Assembly (NCBI GenBank): GCA_035556555.1
Contig: DATMES010000070.1
Location: 1 to 52,060, forward strand
DNA length: 52,060 bases
Source: Frankiaceae bacterium
GTDB taxonomy: Bacteria; Actinomycetota; Actinomycetes; BP-191
Direction: 5' to 3'
A model generated the notes under the pieces. That model did not search any database, was not told the origin of the DNA, and worked only from the letters and a program-made list of their open reading frames with translations. Positions 41,506 to 49,440 of the stretch are shown here, piece after piece (within the stretch, counting starts at the first letter, position 1; each line of letters begins with the position of its first letter). Both the position numbers and the translations under genes were made by a program.

Positions 41506-43554
41506 TCACGTCGTCACCGGCTCGCGTTGCGGGACGGGCGCGTCGAGCGCGGAGCCGAGACGGCGCTCGACCTGCGCGCGGACGTCCGCCGCGATGTCCT
41601 CCGGCGAGCGCGACGCGTCGATGACGACGTAGCGGGAACGGCCGTGGTGGGCGAGCTCGCGGAACGCCGTACGGACGCGTTCGTGGAACGCCAGCGACTC
41701 GGCCTCCATGCGGTCGGGCTTGCCGCCGGCGCGTTCGAGGCCGATCCGCGGGTCGAGGTCGAGCAGCACGGTGAGGTCGGGGCGGATGCCGCATGTCGCC
41801 CACTGCGACAGCCTGCGGACCTCCGCCATCGGCAGCGCGCGGCCACCGCCCTGGTAGGCGAGGGAGGAGTCGACGTAGCGGTCGGTGACGACGACGGCGC
41901 CGCGCGCCAGTGCCGGGCGGATGACGGTCTCCACGTGGTCGGCGCGGTCGGCGGCGTACAGCATCGCCTCGGCCCGCGGCGTCAGCTCGCCGTGCGCGGG
42001 CGAGAGCAGCACCTTGCGGATCGCGGCGCCGGCCTTCGTCGCCCCGGGCTCGAACGTCACCACCACGTCGTCGCGCCGCTCCCGCAGCCACTCGGCGAGC
42101 AGCGCGGCCTGCGTCGACTTGCCCGCGCCCTCGCCGCCCTCGAACGCGATGAGGACGCCGTGCAGCCGCGCCTGGTGCGCCCACGGCATCGACCGCGCCA
42201 GCTCGCGCCAGAGCGGGATCTCGCCGTCGTCCATCTGCCGGTACGACAGCACGCCGACCGCCACCGCGATGAGCCCGGCGAGGAAGAGCGTGATCGTGAC
42301 GCCGTCGGAGCGGATGTGGACCCGGAACAGCCCGATCTGATGGTCGCCGATGAGGCCCGCGGTGACCGGCGCCAGGGCGAGCACGAGCAGCAGGTCGACG
42401 CGGACGAGCGACTGGACCGTGGCGAACGTACGGCCGCGCTTGTCGTCCTCGACCTCGAGGCCGAGCAGCGTGTACCCGACGATCCACGCGATGCCAGCGC
42501 ACGCGCCCACGGCGACCGTCGCGAACAGCGCGAGGATCAGGTTGGGCAGCAGCGCCATCACCGACAGGGACGCCCCCGCCGCGATGATCGCGAGGCCGAA
42601 GAGGCGGGTGCGGGTGACGTTGCCGAGCAGCCGAGGCCCGGCTGCCATGCCGACCGCGAGACCGGTGAAGATCGCGCCGAAGAGCATGCCGTACGCCGCG
42701 TCGCCGCCGCCCAGCACGCCGACGAACTGCAGGCCGAGCGCGATCGCCGTGCCCCCCGCGGCGAACGCGCCGAGGATGCCGACGACGAGGCCGCGGATCA
42801 GCGGCGAGGACGCGACGAACTTCCACCCGTCGGCGATGTCGCCGAACACGCCGCGCGCCGGCACCTCCTCGTCGGGGCGGTTCTTGCGCGCGCCCTTGAT
42901 CTCCTTGAGCCGGTAGACCGTCAGCGCGGAGAACAGGAACGTCGAGGCGTCGAAGTACAGCGCGAGGTCGACGGGGTTGGTCTTGAAGAACGCCACGCCC
43001 GCGCCGAGCGCGTTGGACAGCACGGCGAGTCCGGCGAACACCGCGGCGGCGAGCGGCGCGGTGCCGTACGTCGTGATGAGGCTGATCTGGTTGGCCGCCT
43101 CGAGCTTGGCGGGCGGCAGCAGGTTGGGTACCGACGCCTCCTTCGCCGGGATCCAGAACAGGCTGATCGCCTCGACGACGAACGACGCGAGCAGCAGGTA
43201 CGGGACGTTGCGCACCAGCGGGATCGAGGCGAAGACCGCGAACCGCAGGAGGTCGCAGACGACCATCGTCTTCCGCCGGTCGAACCGGTCGGCGAACGCC
43301 CCGGCGAACGGCCCCAGCACCACCGCCGGCAGCAGCCGGAAGATCAGGACGCCGCCGATCGCGAAGCTCGCCTTGCGTCCGGCGGGCCCGCCGCCGGCCA
43401 GCTCGTTCGCCAGGGCCGTCGTCGCGAGCAGGCCGAGCCAGTCGCCGAGGCTGGACAGGCTCAGCGCCATCCAGAGCCTGCGGAAGCTGGTGTACGCCAG
43501 GACGTTGCGCAGCTCCTCGGGAGCGGGCAGCTGCGCGGCGGCCAGCTCGGTCAA
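41506..43554 (-). CDS. tmk: Thymidylate kinase fused to an MFS-type membrane domain
   Basis: 682 residues. Residues about 15-440 form a 12-helix MFS-like transporter domain (SFRRLWMALSLSSLGDWLGL; AGAFADRFDRRKTMVVCD). Residues about 465-680 are thymidylate kinase (dTMP to dTDP): P-loop FEGGEGAGKST with Lys479, the DRYVDSSLAYQGGGR motif, DLDPRIGLERAG and a C-terminal RYVVIDASRSPEDIAADV. Such fusions are known in actinobacteria; the purpose of the membrane part is unknown. The start is uncertain: TTG at 43554 is the only listed-type codon near the N-terminus, with a weak ribosome site; coding character may extend about 20 codons upstream. Confidence 0.9.
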   Translation of the reverse strand: MTELAAAQLPAPEELRNVLAYTSFRRLWMALSLSSLGDWLGLLATTALANELAGGGPAGRKASFAIGGVLIFRLLPAVVLGPFAGAFADRFDRRKTMVVCDLLRFAVFASIPLVRNVPYLLLASFVVEAISLFWIPAKEASVPNLLPPAKLEAANQISLITTYGTAPLAAAVFAGLAVLSNALGAGVAFFKTNPVDLALYFDASTFLFSALTVYRLKEIKGARKNRPDEEVPARGVFGDIADGWKFVASSPLIRGLVVGILGAFAAGGTAIALGLQFVGVLGGGDAAYGMLFGAIFTGLAVGMAAGPRLLGNVTRTRLFGLAIIAAGASLSVMALLPNLILALFATVAVGACAGIAWIVGYTLLGLEVEDDKRGRTFATVQSLVRVDLLLVLALAPVTAGLIGDHQIGLFRVHIRSDGVTITLFLAGLIAVAVGVLSYRQMDDGEIPLWRELARSMPWAHQARLHGVLIAFEGGEGAGKSTQAALLAEWLRERRDDVVVTFEPGATKAGAAIRKVLLSPAHGELTPRAEAMLYAADRADHVETVIRPALARGAVVVTDRYVDSSLAYQGGGRALPMAEVRRLSQWATCGIRPDLTVLLDLDPRIGLERAGGKPDRMEAESLAFHERVRTAFRELAHHGRSRYVVIDASRSPEDIAADVRAQVERRLGSALDAPVPQREPVTT

Positions 43555-43664
43555 GACGGGCTTGACCGGCTCGGACGAACTGGTGATGGGTTGCTCCGGG
43601 TGTCGGCGGACGTACTGGTCAAAACTCTAGCCGCGCCGCCGATGCGCGCCCGGGGCCCCCCGCT

Positions 43665-43716
43665 CGTTCCTTGCAGTCCGCGCACCGGTCCCACGCGTGG
43701 TGATCTTCAGAGAACG
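43665..43716 (-). repeat. 52-bp dispersed element, copy 3 of 4
   Basis: On the minus strand it reads CGTTCTCTGAAGATCA...GCAAGGAACG, 52 bp. It lies between the topA stop and the tmk start, so within a possible topA-tmk transcript. Confidence 0.82.
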
Positions 43717-43746
43717 CGCGACGGGCACCGCGCGTTCCGGGGGTTG

Positions 43747-46389
43747 CTACGCCTTCTTCTTCGCGGCGGCCTTCTTGGCGGGGGCCTTCTTGGCGGGCGC
43801 CTTGCGGGCGGTGCGCTTCTTCGGCGCGGGGCCGCGGGCGCGGCGGTCGGAGAGCAGCTCGGCGGCGCGTTCGTCGGTGAGCGTCTCGATGTCGTCGTCC
43901 TTGCGGAGCGACGCGTTGGTCTCGCCGTCGGTGACGTAGGGGCCGAAACGTCCCTCCTTCACGACCATCGGCTTGCCGGAGACGGGGTCGTTGCCGAGCT
44001 GCTTCAGCGGCGGCGCGGCCTCGCGCTGGCCGCGGCGCTGCTTCGGCTGGGCGAAGATCGCCACCGCCTCGTCGAGCGTGATCGTGAAGAGCTGCTCCTC
44101 CGAGGTGATGTTGCGGAAGTCGGAGCCCTTCTTGACGTACGGGCCGTAGCGGCCGTTGTTGGCGACGATCTCCTCGCCGTCGGCGGGGTCGTTGCCGAGG
44201 GTGCGCGGCAGCGTCAGCAGCCGCAGCGCGGTGTCGAGGTCGATCGTGTCGAGGTCCATGTCCTTGAACAGGCTCGCGGTCCTCGCCGCCTCCTTGGACC
44301 CCTCGGCGGGCACGGTCGTGACGTACGGGCCGTAGCGGCCCGCCTTCGCGACGACCTCGAAGCCCGACCCCGGCTCGACGCCGAGCACCCGGTCGCCCGA
44401 CGGCGCGGACAGCAGCTCCTCGGCCTTCTCGACCGTGAGCTCGTCGGGCGGCAGGTCCTCGGGCACCGACGCGCGGTCCTCGCCGCGCTGGAGGTACGGG
44501 CCGTACCTGCCGACGCGCACGACGACCTCGACGCCGCCGGCGTCCTTGCCGATCGGGATGGAGTTGACCTCGCGCGCGTCGATGTCGCCGAGGTGCTCGG
44601 AGACGAGGCGGTGCAGGCCGGGCTCGCCGTTGCCCTCGTAGAAGTGCCGCAGCCACGCGACCGGGTCCTCGGAGCCGGTCGCGATCTCGTCGAGGTCGTC
44701 CTCCATCGCCGCGGTGAAGCGGTAGTCGACGAGCCGCCCGAAGTGCTGCTCCAGCAGGCCCACGACGGCGAACGCCGTGAACGACGGCACCAGCGCGGTG
44801 CCCTTCTTCCAGACGTACCCGCGGTCCTGGATCGTGCCGATGATCGAGGCGTACGTGCTAGGCCTCCCGACGCCCAGCTCCTCCAGCGCCTTGACGAGGC
44901 TCGCCTCGGTGTAGCGCGCGGGCGGCTGCGTCGTGTGGCCCTTGGCCTCGATGCCGGCGGTGGCGACTTTCTCGCCCTGGGCCAGCGCGGGCAGGCGTAC
45001 CTCGCGGTCCTCCAGCTCGGCCTCGGGGTCGTCGGCGCCCTCGACGTACGCCCGCATGAAGCCGGGGAACGTGATCGCCTTGCCGGACGCCGCGAACTCG
45101 ACGTCCTCGCTGTCCGTGCGCGTGCCGAGGCGTACCTGGAGGGAGAGCCCGGTCGCGTCGGCCATCTGCGAGGCGACCGTGCGCTTCCACACGAGGTCGT
45201 ACAGCCGCAGCTCGTCTCCGGACAGCTCGCGCGCGACGTCGTCCGGCGTGCGGAACGTGTCGCCCGCGGGGCGGATCGCCTCGTGCGCCTCCTGCGCGTT
45301 CTTGACCTTCTTGACGTAGACGCGCGGCTTGTCGGGAACGTACGCCGCGCCGTAGAGCTCCCGCGCCTGGTCGCGCGCCGCCGTCAGCGCCGTCTCCGAC
45401 AGGTTCGTCGAGTCGGTGCGCATGTAGGTGATGTAGCCGTTCTCGTACAGGCGCTGCGCGACCTGCATCGTGCGCTGGCTCGAGAAGCGGAGCTTGCGGC
45501 CCGCCTCCTGCTGCAGCGTCGACGTCATGAACGGCGCGTACGGCGAGCGGCGGAACGGCTTCTCCTCGACGCTGCGTACGTCATAGGACCTGCCCGTGGC
45601 GCGCTCGACCAGCGCGCGGGCGGCGGGCTCGTCCATGACGACGACGTCCTTCGTCAGGGCGCCGTTCTCGTCGAAGTCCTTGCCCGTCGCGAGCCGCTTG
45701 CCGTCGAGCGCGACGAGCGTCGCGGTGAACGCCTGGCCGTCCTTGTCGAACGTCCCCTCGAGGTCCCAGTAGCCGGCCGTGTTGAAGCGCATGCGGGCGC
45801 GTTCGCGCTCCACGATGATCCGGCAGGCGACCGACTGGACGCGGCCCGCCGAGAGCTTCGGCATGACCTTCTTCCAGAGGACCGGCGACACCTCGTAGCC
45901 GTAGAGGCGGTCGAGGATGCGGCGTACCTCCTGCGCGTCGACCAGGTGCTGGTCGATGTCGCGGCACTCCTCGACCGCGCGCTCGATCGCGCCGCGGGTG
46001 ATCTCGTGGAAGACCATGCGGCGTACGGGCATGCCGTCGGGCGGCGACAGCACCTCACGCAGGTGCCACGCGATGGACTCGCCCTCGCGGTCCTCGTCCG
46101 TCGCGAGGTAGAGCTCGGAGGCGTCCTTGAGGAGCGCCTTGAGCTTGCGGACCTGGTCGCGCTTCTCGGCGGAGACGACGTAGAGCGGCTTGAAGTCGTT
46201 CTCGACGTCGACGCCGAGGCGCGCCCACGGCGTGCCCTTGTAGGCGGCGGGGACGTCGGCGGCGTTGCGCGGCAGGTCGCGGATGTGGCCGATCGACGAC
46301 TCGACGACGAAGTCGTTGCCGAGGAAGCCGGCGATCGTCTTCGCCTTCGCGGGCGACTCGACGATGACCAACGGACGCTTCGCGGGCAC
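43747..46389 (-). CDS. topA: DNA topoisomerase I (type IA)
   Basis: Relaxes negative supercoils. 880 residues from GTG at 46389, chosen for the GGAG site four bases upstream and MPAKRPLVIVESPAKAKTIA; GTG at 46440 would add 17 residues. Toprim residues are in ATDEDREGESIAWHLRE, and the active-site Tyr322 is in GYITYMRTDSTN. The C-terminal part has several actinobacterial repeats with GRYGPY (VGRYGPYL, AGRYGPYVT, NGRYGPYVKK, EGRFGPYVTD) in place of zinc fingers, then a Lys/Ala tail (APAKKAPAKKAAAKKKA). Confidence 0.97.
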   Translation of the reverse strand: MPAKRPLVIVESPAKAKTIAGFLGNDFVVESSIGHIRDLPRNAADVPAAYKGTPWARLGVDVENDFKPLYVVSAEKRDQVRKLKALLKDASELYLATDEDREGESIAWHLREVLSPPDGMPVRRMVFHEITRGAIERAVEECRDIDQHLVDAQEVRRILDRLYGYEVSPVLWKKVMPKLSAGRVQSVACRIIVERERARMRFNTAGYWDLEGTFDKDGQAFTATLVALDGKRLATGKDFDENGALTKDVVVMDEPAARALVERATGRSYDVRSVEEKPFRRSPYAPFMTSTLQQEAGRKLRFSSQRTMQVAQRLYENGYITYMRTDSTNLSETALTAARDQARELYGAAYVPDKPRVYVKKVKNAQEAHEAIRPAGDTFRTPDDVARELSGDELRLYDLVWKRTVASQMADATGLSLQVRLGTRTDSEDVEFAASGKAITFPGFMRAYVEGADDPEAELEDREVRLPALAQGEKVATAGIEAKGHTTQPPARYTEASLVKALEELGVGRPSTYASIIGTIQDRGYVWKKGTALVPSFTAFAVVGLLEQHFGRLVDYRFTAAMEDDLDEIATGSEDPVAWLRHFYEGNGEPGLHRLVSEHLGDIDAREVNSIPIGKDAGGVEVVVRVGRYGPYLQRGEDRASVPEDLPPDELTVEKAEELLSAPSGDRVLGVEPGSGFEVVAKAGRYGPYVTTVPAEGSKEAARTASLFKDMDLDTIDLDTALRLLTLPRTLGNDPADGEEIVANNGRYGPYVKKGSDFRNITSEEQLFTITLDEAVAIFAQPKQRRGQREAAPPLKQLGNDPVSGKPMVVKEGRFGPYVTDGETNASLRKDDDIETLTDERAAELLSDRRARGPAPKKRTARKAPAKKAPAKKAAAKKKA

Positions 46390-46460
46390 GCTTCTCCAAG
46401 GGTCGAACGGAGCAGGGGGATTCGGGCGGAGTGTGGTCACGGCGCGAGCGCCGCGTCAAC

Positions 46461-47102
46461 TCACGACCACTTCGCCGGGCGAGTCAGCGTGATCCGCCCG
46501 GCCTGGACCGTCCGCGGCAGGAGCGACCTGCGGACGTTCGCCTCGCCCAGCGTGAACGTCGCGTCGGCAGCCGATCGCAGGTCGTCCGAACGGCGCTTCG
46601 GAGGGAACACCGCGACGACCCGCTTCTCCGGACACAGCCGCTTCAGCGCCCGGACGCCGGGGCACAGGTCGCTGTCCGCGGACAGGACGAGCGCGACGTC
46701 GAACGCGTCGTTGGCGCCGTCCTCCACCAGCGCGACCGCGATGCTGACGTCGGTCTCCTTCTCCTCGTACGTCGTCCAGCGCGCCCCGCACGTGCGGCAG
46801 GTCCGCCGCTTCTGCTGGAAGCGCCCCTCGACGACCTCGACCAGCGGACGGGTGCCGAGAGCGGTCAGGTATGCCGCCTGCCGCTGCTCGGCGGGTGGGT
46901 CGCTGCGGACGCGTGCGGTGAAGTAGCGGACGCCGACGAGCACCTGGCCGGGCCTGACGACCGTCTCGGCCACCGCCTGGAGGTCGAGCCACAGGTAGCG
47001 ATGGCCGCGCAGCTCCTCGAGGCCGTTGTAGAGGTTGAACCCGTCGACGTAGACCATGACGCGCACAGCGTTCGCGCTGGTCATGCCCCCGTTGTCTTGC
47101 AT
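46461..47102 (-). CDS. NYN (PIN-like) domain nuclease with inserted zinc-type Cys motif
   Basis: 213 residues from ATG at 47102 (or the Met six codons later). The NYN/LabA pattern is complete: VMVYVDGFNLYNGL (first Asp), KETDVSIAVALVEDGAND (second Asp pair) and ALVLSADSDLCPGVRALKRL (third). These acidic residues form a metal-dependent RNase site in the family. A CRTCGARW insertion with CxxC at about residue 100 could bind zinc or RNA. The -10-like TATCCT eight bases before the ATG and the lack of a ribosome site suggest a leaderless mRNA. Substrate unknown; lies upstream of topA. Confidence 0.87.
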   Translation of the reverse strand: MQDNGGMTSANAVRVMVYVDGFNLYNGLEELRGHRYLWLDLQAVAETVVRPGQVLVGVRYFTARVRSDPPAEQRQAAYLTALGTRPLVEVVEGRFQQKRRTCRTCGARWTTYEEKETDVSIAVALVEDGANDAFDVALVLSADSDLCPGVRALKRLCPEKRVVAVFPPKRRSDDLRSAADATFTLGEANVRRSLLPRTVQAGRITLTRPAKWS

Positions 47103-47126
47103 GGCGGGACAGGATAATCTGGATAC

Positions 47127-47184
47127 ACCACGCCAGCGGTAGTCCCGCTGGTCCGACGGCCCCCGCGAGGGGGCCGTTTCTTTT
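47127..47184 (+). ncRNA. Possible small RNA with two hairpins and U-tract
   Basis: On the plus strand, TTGTCT (47092-47097) and TAATCT (47115-47120) are 17 bases apart. They are followed by a 7-bp hairpin (47133-47139/47145-47151) and a perfect 9-bp hairpin ACGGCCCCC-GCGA-GGGGGCCGT (47156-47177) with TTCTTTT. The U-tract fits plus-strand termination, but both flanking genes are on the minus strand. A short RNA of about 58 nt is inferred; alternatively the hairpin serves the minus-strand gene ending at 47187. Confidence 0.35.
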
Positions 47185-47186
47185 GC

Positions 47187-47771
47187 CTACAGCCAGGCGG
47201 CTTCGGGAACGCCGGGCGGGCGGTCGCCGACGAGCTCGCGGAGCCGGTCGAGGCGGCGGCGGCCGTTGATGCGGTACGCGGGGCCGTCGGCGCGCGGGCC
47301 GATCTGCGCGGCGGGGAGCCCGGCGCGGACGAGCGCGGCGCCGACCGCCGGCCAGACCGCCTCGTCCTGCAGGCCCAGGCGCAGGACGTACCCCTGGGGG
47401 TCGTCGTGGCCGGCCGCGACCGCCCACCAGCGCAGCCGCGGGCCGTCGAGCGTGAGGTCGGCCGGCGCGCGCTTGGCGCCGGCGCCCGACCAGCGCTCGG
47501 CGAGGGTGACGAGACGTGGGTCGAACGGCGTGCGCACGACGGTCCCGCCCTCCTCGTGCGCCTCCGCGGAGCCGCCGTCGAGGCCGAGCGCGGCGAGAGC
47601 GTTCTGCAACGCCTCGACCCGCCACTCCTCGCGGACGATGACCGAGACGCGGGCAGTGTCGTGCTGCCGTACGACCTGGCCGGGGCCGCACAGCAGCCCT
47701 TCGAGGTCGTCGACAGCCGCGGGCCTGGCGCCCGCGGAGAAGAACGACAGCTGACCGGAACTCACCAACAC
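47187..47771 (-). CDS. Conserved actinobacterial hypothetical protein (LSFFSA type)
   Basis: 194 residues from GTG at 47771; GTG at 47765 is equally plausible (MSSGQLSFFSAGA). A globular cytosolic protein without membrane segments: DDLEGLLCGPGQVVRQHDTARVSVIV near the N-terminus, RLRWWAVAAG in the middle, and a C-terminal INGRRRLDRLRELVGDRP. From memory, similar proteins starting with LSFFSA and a GPGQV motif occur near topA in streptomycetes. No function is known. A strong hairpin follows directly at 47156-47177. Confidence 0.8.
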   Translation of the reverse strand: MLVSSGQLSFFSAGARPAAVDDLEGLLCGPGQVVRQHDTARVSVIVREEWRVEALQNALAALGLDGGSAEAHEEGGTVVRTPFDPRLVTLAERWSGAGAKRAPADLTLDGPRLRWWAVAAGHDDPQGYVLRLGLQDEAVWPAVGAALVRAGLPAAQIGPRADGPAYRINGRRRLDRLRELVGDRPPGVPEAAWL

Positions 47772-47794
47772 AGCCTAGACGCGGGGAGCCGCGG

Positions 47795-48166
47795 TCAGAT
47801 CGTGATCAGTTCCGGATCCGTCTCGGACTGTCCGGTCGACTCGGTGATCTCGTGGGCCTCGATGGCCTTCTGATGGAGCCAGTCAGGCCAGTCATCGGGG
47901 CCCGGCCACTCGTGCGTCGAAGCCTCTGCGGCGTGCGCCGCGGTGCGCATGGTCGTCGTTCCGATCAGAACGGCGTCAAGGGCCGACGCGGCGTCCTCGA
48001 CCTGCACGGCGCAGGTGATGAGGTTGCAGGACGAGTCCGAGCCCGCGAGGTTGGGATGGGCGTTGAGAGCGTCGAGCTCGTCCTCGAAGCGATCGACGAA
48101 CTCCTCGTAGGAGCCCTCGGCTCCGGGGATGTACTCGAGAGTGGCCCGAACCAGATACTTCGTCAC
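47795..48166 (-). CDS. Hypothetical protein, third gene of a coupled membrane operon
   Basis: 123 residues from GTG at 48166, four bases after a GGAGGT site. The start overlaps the preceding small gene's stop (GTGA). An alpha/beta pattern KYLVRATLEYIPGAEGSYEEFVDR is followed by NLITCAVQVEDAASALDAVL and an acidic Trp-rich end (THEWPGPDDWPDWLHQKAIE). No membrane segment. Not recognised; its coupling to a coiled-coil membrane protein suggests a joint function. Confidence 0.8.
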   Translation of the reverse strand: MTKYLVRATLEYIPGAEGSYEEFVDRFEDELDALNAHPNLAGSDSSCNLITCAVQVEDAASALDAVLIGTTTMRTAAHAAEASTHEWPGPDDWPDWLHQKAIEAHEITESTGQSETDPELITI

Positions 48167-48390
48167 TGGGACCTCCTCCCTCGCGTGTCTACTTGTCCAA
48201 CACACGTCGAGGCAGTCGCGATTCCAGCGGGAGCGCTGACGTACTGCTCTCGCCGAGCGGCGGCGGCACTCTGAGATTCGGCTCCTGCCACCATGGTCTT
48301 GAGGCCCCCCTCGATTGCGTTGGACACGGTTGTAGCGTACGCGCCCGGGTTCAGGAGACCGGTTCGGGAAGTTCGGGTGCTGATCGTCAC
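48163..48390 (-). CDS. Small hypothetical protein, second gene of a coupled membrane operon
   Basis: 75 residues from GTG at 48390 (MTISTRTSRTGLLNPGAYAT), overlapping the stop of the membrane gene and the start of the next gene by four bases each. An AAAGGA run lies nine bases upstream. Small and polar: NAIEGGLKTMVAGAESQSAA, one Cys near the end, and a basic terminus. No family recognised. The double GTGA coupling is the main evidence that it is a gene. Confidence 0.65.
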   Translation of the reverse strand: MTISTRTSRTGLLNPGAYATTVSNAIEGGLKTMVAGAESQSAAAARREQYVSAPAGIATASTCVGQVDTRGRRSQ

Positions 48391-49331
48391 TCGGTCGAGT
48401 CCTTTCCTTTCTTGGACAGCGTGATCAGAGGCCGTCCGCGAGCAAGCCGCGAGAGGGCGGAGAGCACGGCGTAGAGGCCGCCGGCGAACAGCGCTGTCAC
48501 GATGAGACGCACGGGCGTCCCAGCAGTTCCGAGAGCCAGGACGACGACCGGGCCGAGGACCGCCACAGCGGTGAGACCACACAGGGTCCACAACGTGCGA
48601 GCGATGTCCGGGGGTGCCTTGACCCGCTGAAGCGCTTCGGCGGCGCGAGTGCGATCGTCGTCCGCCTCCGCAACCTTGGAGCGGGCTGCTCCGACCTCAC
48701 GACGCAGTGTCTCGACACGTTCCTGCGCTGCCCGCTTGCGTTGCCCGTACAGGTCGCCCGCCCCCGGCGGCGTACGAAGCGGCAAGGACGCCAGCCCCTC
48801 CCGCGCACGTCGCGCTCGGAGCAGAGCGAGCCGGTTTCGCCGGAGGTGGTGGTAGACGATCTCGTAGATCGGGTCTTCGCTTCGGTGGACGGTGATGTCG
48901 TAGCCGATCCTCGCATCGGACCACTCGGCGGAGAACCGGTCCCCGACCATCTTCGGGCGGATGATCTCGAAGGCGCGGACCACGACGCCGTTCATCGCGA
49001 GCAGGCGTTCCTTGACCTCCGCGTACTGGTCGTCGCGCGGGGAGCAGCCGAGTGCCTCGGGAGAGATCCGCCCGCCGCGGCGCACGATCATCTCCAGCCG
49101 CTGCTCGACGAAGAGAGAGGCCTCCGCCTCGCGAAGCGACTGCTCGCGCAGGGTCAGCCTGCTGTCACATCGGGTCAGATGCGCGGTCGCGTCGTGCAGG
49201 GCGTCCTCGCGCTCGAACGTCGTGTGGTGCAGTGTCGTCGACCGGACGACGAGGAAGCCCCCGAGGATGCCGACGAGCGCTGCTGACGACTGCGAGATCG
49301 TCGACAGCAGCCAGCCCGGATCCAGCGTCAT
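48387..49331 (-). CDS. Coiled-coil membrane protein, first gene of a coupled operon
   Basis: 314 residues from ATG at 49331, with GGGGGAG upstream. An N-terminal membrane helix (STISQSSAALVGILGGFLVV, about 10-30) is followed by a long charged, largely helical cytoplasmic section (about 32-240; RVETLRREVGAARSKVAEAD) and two C-terminal membrane helices (LWTLCGLTAVAVLGPVVVLA; VRLIVTALFAGGLYAVLSAL). A QSSAALVGIxGGF N-terminus recurs in bacterial membrane proteins of unknown role, as I recall. Codon use is visibly less GC-rich than in neighbours, hinting at acquisition. The hppA terminator lies 53 bp upstream. Confidence 0.82.
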   Translation of the reverse strand: MTLDPGWLLSTISQSSAALVGILGGFLVVRSTTLHHTTFEREDALHDATAHLTRCDSRLTLREQSLREAEASLFVEQRLEMIVRRGGRISPEALGCSPRDDQYAEVKERLLAMNGVVVRAFEIIRPKMVGDRFSAEWSDARIGYDITVHRSEDPIYEIVYHHLRRNRLALLRARRAREGLASLPLRTPPGAGDLYGQRKRAAQERVETLRREVGAARSKVAEADDDRTRAAEALQRVKAPPDIARTLWTLCGLTAVAVLGPVVVLALGTAGTPVRLIVTALFAGGLYAVLSALSRLARGRPLITLSKKGKDSTE

Positions 49332-49384
49332 CGCTCCCCCGTCACCCCAAGCCGCGCGAACCTGTGACTCGCGTTCTAGCACAA

Positions 49385-49420
49385 GAAGGCCCGCCCCGGA
49401 CGTTCCCGGGGCGGGCCTTC
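49385..49420 (-). terminator. Terminator of hppA
   Basis: Perfect 15-bp stem (49385-49399 with 49406-49420) and six-base loop, 20 bp past the hppA stop. On the minus strand the stem ends with CTTCTTGTGCT, a weak U-rich tail. It isolates the three-gene operon from hppA. Confidence 0.8.
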
Positions 49421-49440
49421 CTGACGTGATGCCGTACGGC

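Noticed and set aside
40669-46926. A 2085-codon open frame on the plus strand
   Set aside because: It lies antisense to holB, tmk and topA, all with complete family motifs. Long antisense frames are expected at this GC content, and its translation is Arg/Asp/Val-rich low-complexity sequence without motifs.
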